This document shows, in pieces, positions 35,386 to 47,460 of a stretch of 64,000 bases of DNA. A program made the translations under genes and the position numbers. How positions within the stretch are numbered: position 1 is the stretch's first letter; every line of letters starts with the position of its first letter. A model generated the notes under the pieces. That model saw only the letters and a list, made by a program, of their open reading frames with translations. It was not told where the DNA came from and searched no databases. The stretch covers positions 1 to 64,000 of the forward strand of contig CAJYOI010000045.1 of NCBI GenBank assembly GCA_913776045.1, written 5' to 3'. Source of the DNA: an uncultured Sphingomonas sp. GTDB lineage: Bacteria; Pseudomonadota; Alphaproteobacteria; Sphingomonadales; Sphingomonadaceae.

Positions 35386-38300
35386 GTGATCAGCAACACC
35401 TTCAAGATGCGCAAGGCCTTGCGCGGCGGGGCCGCCGTGCAGGCTTTGGCACTGTTGGGCGCAAGCGCGACGGCGATGGCCGTGTCGGCCGCGCCGGTAG
35501 CAGCCCAGGACTATACCAACGTCACCGCTACGGGCCGGGTCCAAGGCACGAACGGCGAAAGCATTTCGGGCGCGACCGTCGAAGTGCGGTCCGAAGCTCA
35601 AGGCTTCTCGCGTACGGCGACGACGGACTCGAGCGGTACCTATCGCATTGGCCAGCTTCCGCCGGGCGCCTACACCTTTACGGTGACCGCGCCGGGCTTC
35701 ACAACCTACAACGAAGCTGGAATCTTCGTGTCGCAGGCGCGCACTGCCAACCAGTTCACGCTCAGTGCGGAAGGCGGTGAGGCCGCCGGCACCGAAGTCG
35801 TCGTGACCGCAGGCCGTACCCAGGTCGCCGATTTCAGCCGTACCACCGTCGGTACCGTCGTGTCGCTGAGCGACGTCGCCCAGCGCATCCCGGTCGCGCG
35901 CGACATCGCGTCGGTGGTCCTGCTGTCGCCGGGTACCACTGCGGGCGATACCGCGTTCGGTAATCTCGCCAACATCTCGGGTTCGTCGGTTGCGGAAAAC
36001 GCGTTCTACGTAAACGGCCTGAACATTACCAACTTCCGTACGCAGCTGGGCGCGGTCTCGGTGCCGTTCGAATTCTACGACACGGTCGACATCAAGAACG
36101 GCGGGTTCGAAGCCGAGTTCGGTCGCGCGACCGGTGGTATCGTCAACGCGACGACCAAGTCGGGCACCAACGAGTTCAAGGGCGGGATCCTGTTCAACTG
36201 GCAGCCGGACGATCTGCGCAGTGATTCGCCCAACACGCTGACCGCGGACAACGATGCGCGTCAGATCGAGCGCAAGGATACCGTGATCCAGCTCGGTGGT
36301 CCGATCATCAAGGACCGCATCTTCTTCTACGCGCTGTACAATGCCCGGTATGCAACCGACAAGCGCGGCATCACCGCTCTTGCGTCGGGCAGCACCCCCG
36401 CCAACCCGACGCTGCTGGGTACCCAGTACCTCGTCGATCGCACTACCAGCCCGTTCTGGGGCGGTAAGCTGGATGTGATCGTTGCCGACGGCCACCGTCT
36501 GGAAGGCACGTTCTTCGACACGCGCAGCCTGACGTTCCGCTCCACCTACGGCACCGCCGCGAGCGGCCAGCGGTACAACCCGGTAACCAACGATCCCGGC
36601 CGTTTCGCCAACTCCACCGTGTTCCGTACCGGCGGCATCAACTATGTCGGCCGCTACACCGGCGTGTTCGCGCCTTGGCTGACGCTGTCGGCCGCCTACG
36701 GCGTGAACGAGGATCGCGACACGACGGAAAGCTCGGATCCGACCGTCGGTTCGGTCGTCGACCAACGTGGCGGTACGTCGATCTCGATCGGCAGCCCAAT
36801 CGCGAACAACTCGACGAACTTCGATCGCCGCGTGTTTTACCGCGCCGATGCCGACACGTTCTTCGACCTACTCGGTTCTCACCACATCCGTGGCGGTTAT
36901 GATCGCGAAGAGCTGACCACAAACATCCTCACGCAGGCCAATGGTCTCGGCCAGGTGACGCTGCTGACCGGATCGGCGAACGACGAGTTCGGCATCACCA
37001 GCGGCACCTATGCCCAGGTCCGATTCTTCCAGAACGGTGGCGAGTTCAAGTCGCGGAACGAGGCGTTCTACATTCAGGACAACTGGGCCTTGTTCAACAA
37101 CCGGCTGAACCTGCAGCTCGGCGTGCGCAACGATCGCTTCACCAACCGCAACATCGCGGGTGTCGAGTATTTCAACTCGGGCAATCTGTGGGCACCGCGG
37201 CTGGGTGCGGCCTTCGATCCGTTCGGCGACAACAAGACGAAGATCTTCGGTTCGTTCGGCCGTCTGTTCCTGCCGATCGCGGCGAATACCAACAACCGTC
37301 TGGGTGGTGCCGAGCTCGACCAGGATCGCTTCTTCCGCTTCAGCGGGCTGGATGCGAACAACGTACCGATCCTCGGCACCCAGCTGACGCCGCGCGGCGG
37401 CAGTGCCTGCGTCGCCGGCGTGACCGGCAGCTGCATCGTCCGTGCCGACGGCAAGGCGGGGGATCCAACCTCGCTGATTGCCGGCAACCTGCGTCCGCAG
37501 TCGGTCGATGAGTATATCGTCGGTGTCGAGCGTCGCTTCGGTCGCTTCCGCGTCAACCTGTTCGGCGTGTGGCGTGACCTGAACGACAGCCTTGAGGATT
37601 CGGCGATCGATCCGGCGATCCGCGCTTACTGCACGCGCAACAATCTGAACCGGGCAAACGCCGATGGGTCGACCTGCCAGTCGATCTTCAACGGTACGCA
37701 CCAGTATGTGCTCATCAACCCAGGCAGCGATTCGGTCATCACGCTGAGCGATCCGATCAACGGCGAGAATTCGCTGCGGACGGTGACCTTCACGGCGGCC
37801 GAACTCGGCTATCCGAAGGCGGTGCGCTACTACCGGGCTGCTACGCTGCAGATCCAGCGCGAGTTCGATGGTAAGTGGGGTGGCGAGTTCTCGTACACTT
37901 GGTCGGACCTGCGCGGTAACACCGAAGGTGGCGTGCGTTCGGACAACGGCCAGACCGACACAGGTGCGACGGTCGACTTCGACCTTCCGGGCCTTACCGA
38001 CGGCACCTACGGCTTCTCGCCGAACCATCGTCGCCACAACTTCAAGCTGTTCGGCACCTATGCGCCGTTCGAGTGGTTGACGCTGGGCGTGAATTCCCAG
38101 GTTACGTCGCCGCGCAAGTTCGGCTGCCTTGGCACCGTGCCGGCGTCGCGGGATCCGGATGCCGCGGCGTTCTACGGCGCGAACGGTACCTATTGTAACT
38201 TAAATTCGGACGGTACTGTTCGTACGACCCCAGCAGCCGCCGGCGAAGTATTGCCACCGCGTCAGATCGTTCGTCGTGGTACGGCATTCCAGTCCGACTG

Positions 38301-38520
38301 GTACTACTCCGTCGATCTCGATGCCCGCGTGCAGATCCCGTCGAACGCGTTCAACGCATTCTTCCGCGTGTCGGTGCTCAACGCCCTGAATTCGAAGCAG
38401 CAGCTCGATTTCGAGGAACGCGGCACGACCGGTGCGGGTGCACCTTCGGTGAGCTACCGCACCGTGACCGGCTATCAGTCGCCGCGTACGGTACGTCTAC
38501 AGCTCGGCGTCAACTTCTGA
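35386..38520 (+). CDS. TonB-dependent receptor with carboxypeptidase-regulatory-like N-terminal domain
   Basis: A protein of about 1044 residues. Signal peptide: residues 1 to about 41 (VSAAPVAAQD). A carboxypeptidase D regulatory-like Ig fold (about 48-125: VTATGRVQGTNGESISGATV) is followed by a plug domain (EVVVTAGRTQVADFS, then VYVNGLN-like FYVNGLNITNF) and a 22-strand barrel ending in VRLQLGVNF, a good BAM signal. This is the Oar-like subgroup. GTG 35386 was chosen because GAGGGAAA is upstream; an ATG at 35407 is an alternative. The substrate is unknown. Confidence 0.9.
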   Translation: MISNTFKMRKALRGGAAVQALALLGASATAMAVSAAPVAAQDYTNVTATGRVQGTNGESISGATVEVRSEAQGFSRTATTDSSGTYRIGQLPPGAYTFTVTAPGFTTYNEAGIFVSQARTANQFTLSAEGGEAAGTEVVVTAGRTQVADFSRTTVGTVVSLSDVAQRIPVARDIASVVLLSPGTTAGDTAFGNLANISGSSVAENAFYVNGLNITNFRTQLGAVSVPFEFYDTVDIKNGGFEAEFGRATGGIVNATTKSGTNEFKGGILFNWQPDDLRSDSPNTLTADNDARQIERKDTVIQLGGPIIKDRIFFYALYNARYATDKRGITALASGSTPANPTLLGTQYLVDRTTSPFWGGKLDVIVADGHRLEGTFFDTRSLTFRSTYGTAASGQRYNPVTNDPGRFANSTVFRTGGINYVGRYTGVFAPWLTLSAAYGVNEDRDTTESSDPTVGSVVDQRGGTSISIGSPIANNSTNFDRRVFYRADADTFFDLLGSHHIRGGYDREELTTNILTQANGLGQVTLLTGSANDEFGITSGTYAQVRFFQNGGEFKSRNEAFYIQDNWALFNNRLNLQLGVRNDRFTNRNIAGVEYFNSGNLWAPRLGAAFDPFGDNKTKIFGSFGRLFLPIAANTNNRLGGAELDQDRFFRFSGLDANNVPILGTQLTPRGGSACVAGVTGSCIVRADGKAGDPTSLIAGNLRPQSVDEYIVGVERRFGRFRVNLFGVWRDLNDSLEDSAIDPAIRAYCTRNNLNRANADGSTCQSIFNGTHQYVLINPGSDSVITLSDPINGENSLRTVTFTAAELGYPKAVRYYRAATLQIQREFDGKWGGEFSYTWSDLRGNTEGGVRSDNGQTDTGATVDFDLPGLTDGTYGFSPNHRRHNFKLFGTYAPFEWLTLGVNSQVTSPRKFGCLGTVPASRDPDAAAFYGANGTYCNLNSDGTVRTTPAAAGEVLPPRQIVRRGTAFQSDWYYSVDLDARVQIPSNAFNAFFRVSVLNALNSKQQLDFEERGTTGAGAPSVSYRTVTGYQSPRTVRLQLGVNF

Positions 38521-38542
38521 CGCTTTGACTTGAACGACTTGA

Positions 38543-38574
38543 GGGCGGGCTCGAAAGAGCCCGCCCTTTTCTTT
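38543..38574 (+). terminator. Intrinsic terminator of the TonB receptor gene
   Basis: GGGCGGGCTC (38543-38552) and GAGCCCGCCC (38557-38566) form a perfect ten-pair stem with a GAAA tetraloop, followed by TTTTCTTTT. This is the clearest Rho-independent terminator in the window. It lies 22 bases past the receptor stop and also faces the end of clpB. Confidence 0.95.
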
Positions 38575-38584
38575 TGTCGATCGT

Positions 38585-41164
<2,580 letters not shown>

Positions 41165-41191
41165 ATTATCCCCATCTCGTTACGCTGGCGA

Positions 41192-41219
41192 AGATGGTGT
41201 TGCCTTTAGGCAACACAAG
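41192..41219 (-). promoter_or_regulatory. Candidate sigma-32 promoter of clpB
   Basis: Reading the minus strand, CTTGTG (41219-41214) and CCATCT (41197-41192) are separated by 16 bases, close to RpoH-type -35 and -10 boxes, and lie 27 bases before the clpB ATG. A hairpin GTGTTGCC/GGCAACAC (41197-41216, loop TTTA) occupies the spacer. The whole region sits in the 58 bases between the M28 peptidase stop and clpB. Confidence 0.4.
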
Positions 41220-41222
41220 GGG

Positions 41223-42851
41223 TCATTTGGCGGGCCGCGGGGCCTTGGGTTGATCCTTGGCGAACTGCTCGCCGAACGGGCTGCCGACGTACCAGCGGGG
41301 CGCCTCGGGTGCGTCGGCCAGGTCGCGGGCGATCTCGTAATTTACCGCCGCGAACTTTGCCGCCGAGTCCCAGTTGAACGGCAGCGACGGCTGGTCGGCG
41401 GGCGTGTGGTAGGTCTTGGCCAGGAAATCCTTGAAGATTTTGTCGCCGCCGTTCTTCACGCCGGTCGCGAGCATCACCGAGGGCACGCCCTGCTTGACGA
41501 AGCTATAGTGGTCTGAGCGGACGAAAACATTCTCCTCCGGCATGAAATCGGGCGACAGCGTCAGTCCGACCTTCGCCGCCGCGCGCGCTGCCGCTTCGCC
41601 GACCGTCGAATGTTCGGCACCGAACGCGACGACGTCTTCCAGCTTGTAGAGCAGCACCGGCATGTCGAGGTTGACGTCAGCGACCACCTTAGCCCCCGCC
41701 GGCACCACCGAATGCCGCGCGAGATAGTCCGAGCCGAGCAGGCCGTCCTCCTCGGACGTAAGCGCCACGAACATCACGCTGCGCTTCGACGGCTTGCCGC
41801 TGTTCATAAAGGCGCGCGCCGCCTCCAGCATCGTCGCGACGCCGGCGGCGTTGTCCATCGCGCCGTTCATGATCTTGTCGTCGCCCTTGGCGTTCGGGTT
41901 GATGCCGTCGTGGTCGAGATGCGCGGTCATCAGGACATATTCAGCTGTGAGCGCAGGATCGCTGCCGGGGATGACGCCGATGACGTTCGGGCTCTGTGAC
42001 GTCGTGACGAGGTTCGACGCGGTGAAGCTGACCATCGGCTTCAACGCGCGCCCGCGCACCTTGCCGCCGGGCTTCCCGATCGCGGCGAAGACCTCCGCCG
42101 GGGTCGTGCCGCTGCCCGCGAACAGCGCGTCGAGCGCGGCGCCGGTCACATAGCCGCTGGCGCGGATGCCCGGGGCAGGCAGGTTGGGCTGGCCGTTCGG
42201 CTCGACCACGCGCTGGCGGGGAGTGCCGATTGAGGCCTTTGCGCGGGCCCAGGGATACGCCTTCAGCATCTTGGGCGTCGGGATGGTCAGCACGCCGATC
42301 GCGCCCTTCGCCATCGCGACGCGTGTCCGCTCGGCGCTCAGGCTCGCCCCAAGCTCGCTCGGCAGGCCCTCAGGCATCCCGCCGAGCATCACCGCGAACT
42401 TGCCCCGCAGGTCGAGGCCGCGATAGTCGGTGTAGCCCTGTGAAGGCGCGTCGAGGCCGTAACCGACGAATACCGCACCGCCATCGACCTTCTGCTCGGG
42501 GAAACGCCCGTCCGGCGCCATCGCGACGTCGCCGCCATTGTCGAAGCGCGTGCCACCGATGGTGATCGCGGCGGGCTTGGCGGGATCGATCCGTGCGGTC
42601 TGGAAGCGGACGGTCTGATACCAGCCGTCGGGCGTGCCCGGCTTAAGCCCCAGCGCATCGAAGCGGCTGGCGACGTACCGTGCGGCGATGTCATAGCCGC
42701 GCGTTCCGGCATCGCGCCCTTCCAACAGATCGTCTGCCAGGAATTCGACATGCGCGCGCATCGCGGCGGGCGAAATCTCGGGCGCGGTGTCCTGCGCCAA
42801 AACCGGCGTGGCGATGGTCGATAGCAGCAACAGAATGGTCAGGTGGCGCAA
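41223..42851 (-). CDS. M28 family metallopeptidase (aminopeptidase), secreted
   Basis: A 542-residue protein with a signal peptide (about 1-19, ending PVLAQ). The M28 catalytic core has a PA-like insert (about 130-260), the zinc-binding HLDHDG motif, the catalytic glutamate pair in TSEEDG, and DVNLDMP. The C-terminal region contains RSDHYSFVKQGVPSV, another ligand segment. It probably acts in the periplasm on peptides. It is divergent from the M16 peptidase gene. Confidence 0.9.
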   Translation of the reverse strand: MRHLTILLLLSTIATPVLAQDTAPEISPAAMRAHVEFLADDLLEGRDAGTRGYDIAARYVASRFDALGLKPGTPDGWYQTVRFQTARIDPAKPAAITIGGTRFDNGGDVAMAPDGRFPEQKVDGGAVFVGYGLDAPSQGYTDYRGLDLRGKFAVMLGGMPEGLPSELGASLSAERTRVAMAKGAIGVLTIPTPKMLKAYPWARAKASIGTPRQRVVEPNGQPNLPAPGIRASGYVTGAALDALFAGSGTTPAEVFAAIGKPGGKVRGRALKPMVSFTASNLVTTSQSPNVIGVIPGSDPALTAEYVLMTAHLDHDGINPNAKGDDKIMNGAMDNAAGVATMLEAARAFMNSGKPSKRSVMFVALTSEEDGLLGSDYLARHSVVPAGAKVVADVNLDMPVLLYKLEDVVAFGAEHSTVGEAAARAAAKVGLTLSPDFMPEENVFVRSDHYSFVKQGVPSVMLATGVKNGGDKIFKDFLAKTYHTPADQPSLPFNWDSAAKFAAVNYEIARDLADAPEAPRWYVGSPFGEQFAKDQPKAPRPAK

Positions 42852-43009
42852 CGGAATTTCCTATCAATTCGAACCTATATCGCGGATGATCGTCAGAAAT
42901 CCGCCGGACGCAAGCAGCGTCCCACGAACTGCACCCGGCGCGCTTGCCGCGGCCCCGGGCGGACAGCTAAACTCAAGTTATCACTACCAACTGCGGATGC
43001 CTTCCCTCC

Positions 43010-45880
43010 ATGCGTAAATTCACTGCACTGGCCGCTGTCTCGCTCGTCGCCCTCGCCACGCCAGCGATCGCGCAGGCACCGGCGAAGTCGTCCGCCTCGC
43101 TCCAGAACCTCGTGTCGCAGGTCAACATCCCGTACGAGACGTTCACGCTGCCCAACGGCCTGCGCGTCATCGTCCATACCGACCGCAAGGCGCCGGTCGT
43201 CGCGGTGTCGGTCTGGTATCACATCGGGTCGAAGGACGAGCCAAATGGCAAGACCGGCTTCGCGCACCTCTTCGAACACATGATGTTCTATGGCTCGGAA
43301 AATGCGCCGGGCGGTTTTTTCGGGCGTCTGGAGGATATCGGCGCGACCGACTGGAACGGCACGACCTGGTACGACCGCACCAATTATTTCGAGACGGTTC
43401 CGACCGGCGCGCTCGACCGCACGCTGTTCCTGGAAAGCGACCGCATGGGCTATTTGCTCGGCGCGGTGACGCAGGAGAAGCTCGATAACCAGCGCGGCGT
43501 CGTCCAGAACGAAAAGCGCATGGGCGAGAACGAACCGGGCGGCCTCGTCTCCTACGCAGAAGCCGCCGCTCTGCTGCCGGAGGGGCATCCGTACCGCCAC
43601 TCGACGATCGGGTCGATGGCCGATCTGAACGCCGCCAGCCTGGAGGACGTGAAGACCTGGTTCCGCGACCATTACGGCCCGAACAACGCCGTGCTGGTGC
43701 TGGCCGGCGACATCGATCTGGCAACCGCCAAGAAGAAGGTCGCGCAATATTTCGGCGACATCAAGCGGGGCCCCGAAACCCCGCGCCCGGCGGTCACCAT
43801 CCCGACGCTCGCCGCGCCGGTCGAAAAGGTCATGAAGGACCGCGTCGCGCAGGTCCGCCTGTCGCGCGAATGGACGGGCCCGGGCCTGACCGATCCGGAG
43901 AACCCGACGCTGGACCTCGGCCTCGACATCCTCGGCGGCCTCGGCAGCTCGCGACTGTACGACGCGCTGGTCCGCAAGGAAAATCTGGCGGTCGGCGTCT
44001 CGGCGGGTCTGCAAAGCCACGAGAAGCTGTCGTTCGTCGAGATCAACGCGCGCGTCCGCCCCGGCGTCGACCCGGCGGTGGTGGCCAAGCGGATGGACGA
44101 GATCATCGCCGATTTCGTCAAGAACGGCCCGACCGAGGACGAAGTCCGCCGCGCCGCGACCACCGCGCTGGCGAGCCGCGTGAAGGGCCTGGAACAGGTC
44201 GGCGGCTTCGGCGGCAAGGCGGTCGCGCTGGCCGAAGGCGCGGTCTACGCGGGCGATCCGGGCGAATATAAGAAGGACCTGCAGGTCATCGCATCGGCCA
44301 CCCCGGCGAACGTCGGCGCGGTCGTAAGCAAGTGGCTGAGCCGTCCGGTCTTCAAGCTGACGCTGGAGCCTGGCGAACGCTCGGCCGAGGACCAGGCGCT
44401 GGCCGGCAGCGACGTCGCCGCCAAGGAAGCCCCGGCGGTGAAGACGCAGACGCCTACCACGCCGCCCGCGACCGCGACCCGCAAGGAGCCCGCGGTCGGC
44501 GACGTCACCGCGCTGCAGTTCCCCGCGATCGAGCGCACCACGCTGTCGAATGGCATGAAGGTCGTCTTCGCCCGCCGCACGACGGTGCCGGTCGTCAGCG
44601 TCGCCGCGTCGTTCGACGCTGGTTCGGCCGCCGACGACCGCGCCAAGCTCGGCGCAGGCACGCTAATGACCTCGCTGCTCGACGAAGGCACGACCACTCG
44701 CACCGCGGCGCAGATCGCCGAGGAAGAGGAGCGTCTGGGCGCCTCGCTCAACGCCTCGACCGGCATGGACGCCTCGACCGTCAGCGTCTCGGCGCTGAAG
44801 GCGAACCTCGCGCCGTCGCTCGACCTGTTTGCTGACGTGCTGCGCAACCCGGCGTTCAAGCCGGCCGATGTCGAGCGTCTGCGCGGCACCCAGCTGGCGC
44901 GGATCGCCTCGGAGAACACCCAGCCGCAGGCGATCGCGTTCCGGACGCTGCCGCCGATCATCTATGGTCCGAACCATCCGTACGGCATCCCCTTCACCGG
45001 GTCGGGCACGCCTGCCGGCGTGAAGGCGACGACGCGCGACGACCTGGTCGCCTATCATGCGCGCTGGATCCGCCCGGACAACGGCACGCTGTTCGTCGTC
45101 GGCGATACCACGCTCGCCGAGATCAAGCCGCTGCTCGAGGCGAAGCTCGGCTCTTGGAAGGCGCCGGCTGCTTCGAAGGGCACCAAGACGTTCGGTGCGC
45201 CGGCCGCGGCGGGCGCCGAGCGCATCCTGCTAATCGACAAGCCGCAGAGCCCGCAGTCGATGATCATCGCCGGCCAGGTCACCCCGGTGAAGGGCACCGA
45301 CGATCCGCTGGCGCTGAACACCGCCAACGACGTGTTCGGCGGCATGGCGAGCGCCCGCCTGATCACCGACCTGCGCGAAACCAAGGGTTGGGCATATTAT
45401 GCCGGCACTTCGCTTCAGGGCGTGAAGGAACGGATGCCCTTCTTCCTGATCGCGCCGGTGCAGGCCGACAAGACCGGCGATTCGATCAAGGCCGCGCGGG
45501 GCGACCTGACCGGCTGGCTGGGCGCGCAGGGCACGACGGCGCAGGAAGCGAACAACGCGATCGTCAATTCGGTGCGCTCGCTGCCGGGCAGCTTCGAGAC
45601 GGGCGGCGCGCTGATGGGCGCGCTGATCCGCATGGAGCAGTATGGCCGTCCCGACGACTATTACGTGAAGCTCCCGGCCCGCTACCGCGCGCTGACCCCG
45701 GCCGCGCTCGATCAGGCGGCCCGTGGTGCGATCGATCCGTCGAAGCTGACCTGGGTCGTCGTCGGTGATGCCGCCAAGGTGAAGCCGCAGCTTGACACGC
45801 TCGGCATCCCTGTCGAGGTGGTGCCAAGCGCCGCTCCGGCCGCTGCGACTCCCGCGGCGGCCCCGACCGCGGCGAAGTGA
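43010..45880 (+). CDS. M16 family metallopeptidase (pitrilysin/insulinase-like)
   Basis: A 956-residue protein with a signal peptide (about 1-22). Two M16 repeats are present: the first has the inverted zinc motif HLFEH (86-90) and the downstream glutamate in EKRMGENEPGG; the second (from about 505: ERTTLSNGMKVVFARR) is the inactive-type half without HxxEH. This single-chain two-repeat layout is common in periplasmic M16 enzymes. The C-terminus is alanine-rich. A 100-residue gene follows nine bases later. Confidence 0.92.
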   Translation: MRKFTALAAVSLVALATPAIAQAPAKSSASLQNLVSQVNIPYETFTLPNGLRVIVHTDRKAPVVAVSVWYHIGSKDEPNGKTGFAHLFEHMMFYGSENAPGGFFGRLEDIGATDWNGTTWYDRTNYFETVPTGALDRTLFLESDRMGYLLGAVTQEKLDNQRGVVQNEKRMGENEPGGLVSYAEAAALLPEGHPYRHSTIGSMADLNAASLEDVKTWFRDHYGPNNAVLVLAGDIDLATAKKKVAQYFGDIKRGPETPRPAVTIPTLAAPVEKVMKDRVAQVRLSREWTGPGLTDPENPTLDLGLDILGGLGSSRLYDALVRKENLAVGVSAGLQSHEKLSFVEINARVRPGVDPAVVAKRMDEIIADFVKNGPTEDEVRRAATTALASRVKGLEQVGGFGGKAVALAEGAVYAGDPGEYKKDLQVIASATPANVGAVVSKWLSRPVFKLTLEPGERSAEDQALAGSDVAAKEAPAVKTQTPTTPPATATRKEPAVGDVTALQFPAIERTTLSNGMKVVFARRTTVPVVSVAASFDAGSAADDRAKLGAGTLMTSLLDEGTTTRTAAQIAEEEERLGASLNASTGMDASTVSVSALKANLAPSLDLFADVLRNPAFKPADVERLRGTQLARIASENTQPQAIAFRTLPPIIYGPNHPYGIPFTGSGTPAGVKATTRDDLVAYHARWIRPDNGTLFVVGDTTLAEIKPLLEAKLGSWKAPAASKGTKTFGAPAAAGAERILLIDKPQSPQSMIIAGQVTPVKGTDDPLALNTANDVFGGMASARLITDLRETKGWAYYAGTSLQGVKERMPFFLIAPVQADKTGDSIKAARGDLTGWLGAQGTTAQEANNAIVNSVRSLPGSFETGGALMGALIRMEQYGRPDDYYVKLPARYRALTPAALDQAARGAIDPSKLTWVVVGDAAKVKPQLDTLGIPVEVVPSAAPAAATPAAAPTAAK

Positions 45881-45889
45881 GGAGAGATC

Positions 45890-46192
45890 ATGGCCAATAT
45901 CGACGGTAGCTGGGATACGCTCGTGAAGTCGCCGATGGGCGACCAGAAGGCGACGCTGACGATCACCTCGTCTGGCGACGGTTTCACGGGGCAATATTCG
46001 GGTGCGATGGGCACGACCGAGATCAAGAACGGCAAGATCGACGGCGACAAACTGTCGTGGAGCCTCGACATCACGGTGCCGATGCCGATGACGCTCACCG
46101 CCGAAGCCACCGTCAGCGGTGACACGCTGGACGGCCAGGTCACCGCCGGCGCGTTCGGCAGCTTCCCGATGACCGGCAACCGTATCGGCTGA
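45890..46192 (+). CDS. Conserved small beta-rich protein of unknown function
   Basis: A 100-residue protein without a signal peptide. Its alternating pattern (GSWDTLVKSPMGDQKATLTI, DGFTGQYSGAMG, DKLSWSLDI, DTLDGQVTAG, GSFPMTGNR) suggests a small beta barrel or lipocalin-like sheet. GGAGAG precedes ATG 45890. It lies nine bases after the M16 peptidase and ends at an intrinsic terminator, so the pair is probably one operon. Confidence 0.75.
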   Translation: MANIDGSWDTLVKSPMGDQKATLTITSSGDGFTGQYSGAMGTTEIKNGKIDGDKLSWSLDITVPMPMTLTAEATVSGDTLDGQVTAGAFGSFPMTGNRIG

Positions 46193-46205
46193 TCGATCGG
46201 GTTGC

Positions 46206-46243
46206 GAAAAGGGCGCGTCGCTGACGGGCGGCGCGCCCTTTTC
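46206..46243 (+). terminator. Terminator after the M16 peptidase unit
   Basis: GAAAAGGGCGCG (46206-46217) and CGCGCCCTTTTC (46232-46243) are perfectly inverted over 12 bases, with a 14-base loop. The TTTT run at the 3' side fits a Rho-independent terminator, 13 bases past the stop codon at 46190-46192. Confidence 0.85.
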
Positions 46244-46501
46244 GTTGGAACAATGCTGCCCCCGTTCGTGCTGAACTTGTCGAAGCACCGCTCTCTTTTG
46301 CGCCGTCCCGTGTGGCACGAAGAAAGCAAAAAGGGCGGCCGAACGCCTTTCTTTCTTCCGGAGCGGCTCCCGATCGATCTGCATCATCGTGATTGCGTCA
46401 GGAAGGCTGCTGACGAGGAGCGGCGCGCAGCAGGGGCTGGTTGCCCCCTGCAAGCGTCGGGACGACGTACAGTGGCCTTCCTTACACAACCCCTTCGGGG
46501 C

Positions 46502-46594
46502 GGGCCGATTTTGCCTCGTGGCGGTGTACTTCGTCAGTCACGGGGGCAAAGCCCCGTTCCTTCCTCACTCCTAGCCACGAGGAAAAATCGGCTC
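46502..46594. repeat. 93-base element with imperfect 21-bp terminal inverted repeats
   Basis: The 21-base ends at 46502-46522 and 46574-46594 are inverted with 19 matches. The core is GATTTT-CCTCGTGGC. An inner hairpin, CGGGG/CCCCG, lies at 46541-46556. No clear flanking direct repeat was seen. It lies in the gap before the NYN gene, 42 bases from its stop. Confidence 0.65.
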
Positions 46595-46635
46595 CGTCGC
46601 GATGGTGCAGATCGGTCGGAAACCGCTCCAACTCC

Positions 46636-47460
46636 TCAAACCGTCGGCACCGCGGTCCGCTCGCGATTCCGCTTGTCCGCGATATAGGCGTTGCCGTCGG
46701 CGCCCTTGACGATGTCGAATAACCCGACCGCCTCGAACAACTGCGGGAAGTTGCGCACGCCATAGTTGCGCGGATCGATCGGCGCCTGGCGTTTCACCCG
46801 GCTGCCCGCGGTCGACAGCACCGCCCAGCCGTCGTCTCGCTCGGCCGCTTCGACGCCCCCGCGCAGGGCTGTGACCAGCTTGGCATCCTGCGCCAGCGGC
46901 GGACGACGTTCGGGCTCGGTCAGGGCGGTGGGCTCGGCCTGGGCCGGCTTGGCCGCAGTGGCCTTGGGGCGTCTTGCGGGCGCCGGGGCGGGCGCATCGG
47001 GATCGACTAGGCTGTCGAGGTACAGGAACGTCGTGCAGGCGTTGACGAACGGCTCGGGCGTCTTGCGCTCGCCGAAGCCGAACACGTCCTGTCCGTTCGC
47101 CTTCAGCGCCATGATGAGCGGCGTGAAATCGGCGTCGCTCGATGCGATCGCGAAGCCGTCGAGCTTCTGCGTGTACAGCAATTCCATCGCATCGATGACG
47201 ATCGCTATGTCGGTCGCGTTCTTGCCGGCCGAGTAGCTGAATTGCTGCACGGGGCGGATGGCGAAGGCGTGGAGCTTGTCGCGCCAGCCCTTCAGGCCCT
47301 GACTCGCCCAGTCGCCATAGGCGCGGCGGATATTGGCGGTGCCGTATTTCGACAGCTCGGCGACGATCGCCCCGATCTTGGTGTGCGAGACATTGTCGGC
47401 ATCGATCAGCAGCGCGATGTGCCGGCCGTTGGCGGGGGTGGACGGGTGGTCGGTGGACAT
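46636..47460 (-). CDS. NYN-domain protein with C-terminal OST-HTH/LOTUS domain
   Basis: A 274-residue protein. The N-terminal NYN (PIN-like) domain at about 10-155 carries acidic motifs: LLIDADNVS, DIAIVIDAM and SSDADF. It is followed by a low-complexity linker rich in Pro and Ala and by an OST-HTH/LOTUS domain (about 200-265: LVTALRGGVEAAERDDGW, NYGVRNFPQLFEAVGLFD). This is the LabA/DUF88 architecture, a likely RNase with an RNA-binding wing. ATG 47460 was preferred over ATG 47496. The upstream DUF559 gene overlaps its start. Confidence 0.9.
   Translation of the reverse strand: MSTDHPSTPANGRHIALLIDADNVSHTKIGAIVAELSKYGTANIRRAYGDWASQGLKGWRDKLHAFAIRPVQQFSYSAGKNATDIAIVIDAMELLYTQKLDGFAIASSDADFTPLIMALKANGQDVFGFGERKTPEPFVNACTTFLYLDSLVDPDAPAPAPARRPKATAAKPAQAEPTALTEPERRPPLAQDAKLVTALRGGVEAAERDDGWAVLSTAGSRVKRQAPIDPRNYGVRNFPQLFEAVGLFDIVKGADGNAYIADKRNRERTAVPTV

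Larger units (their letters stand above)
46193..46635. other. Gene-free region between the 100-residue gene and the NYN gene
   Basis: A gap of 443 bases with no gene that I can support. It contains the terminator at 46206-46243, a fragment TTCGTGCTGAACTTGTCGAA (46265-46284) that resembles a sphingomonad dispersed repeat also seen at 57239-57258 (TTCGCCCTGAGCTTGTCGAC), and an imperfect 93-base inverted-repeat element at 46502-46594. Open frames in this region have no recognisable domain or credible start. Confidence 0.6.

Noticed and set aside
46202-46687. 161-residue plus-strand frame in the gap before the NYN gene
   Set aside because: It runs through a terminator hairpin and an inverted repeat, has no ribosome-binding site or domain, and overlaps the opposite gene's end.
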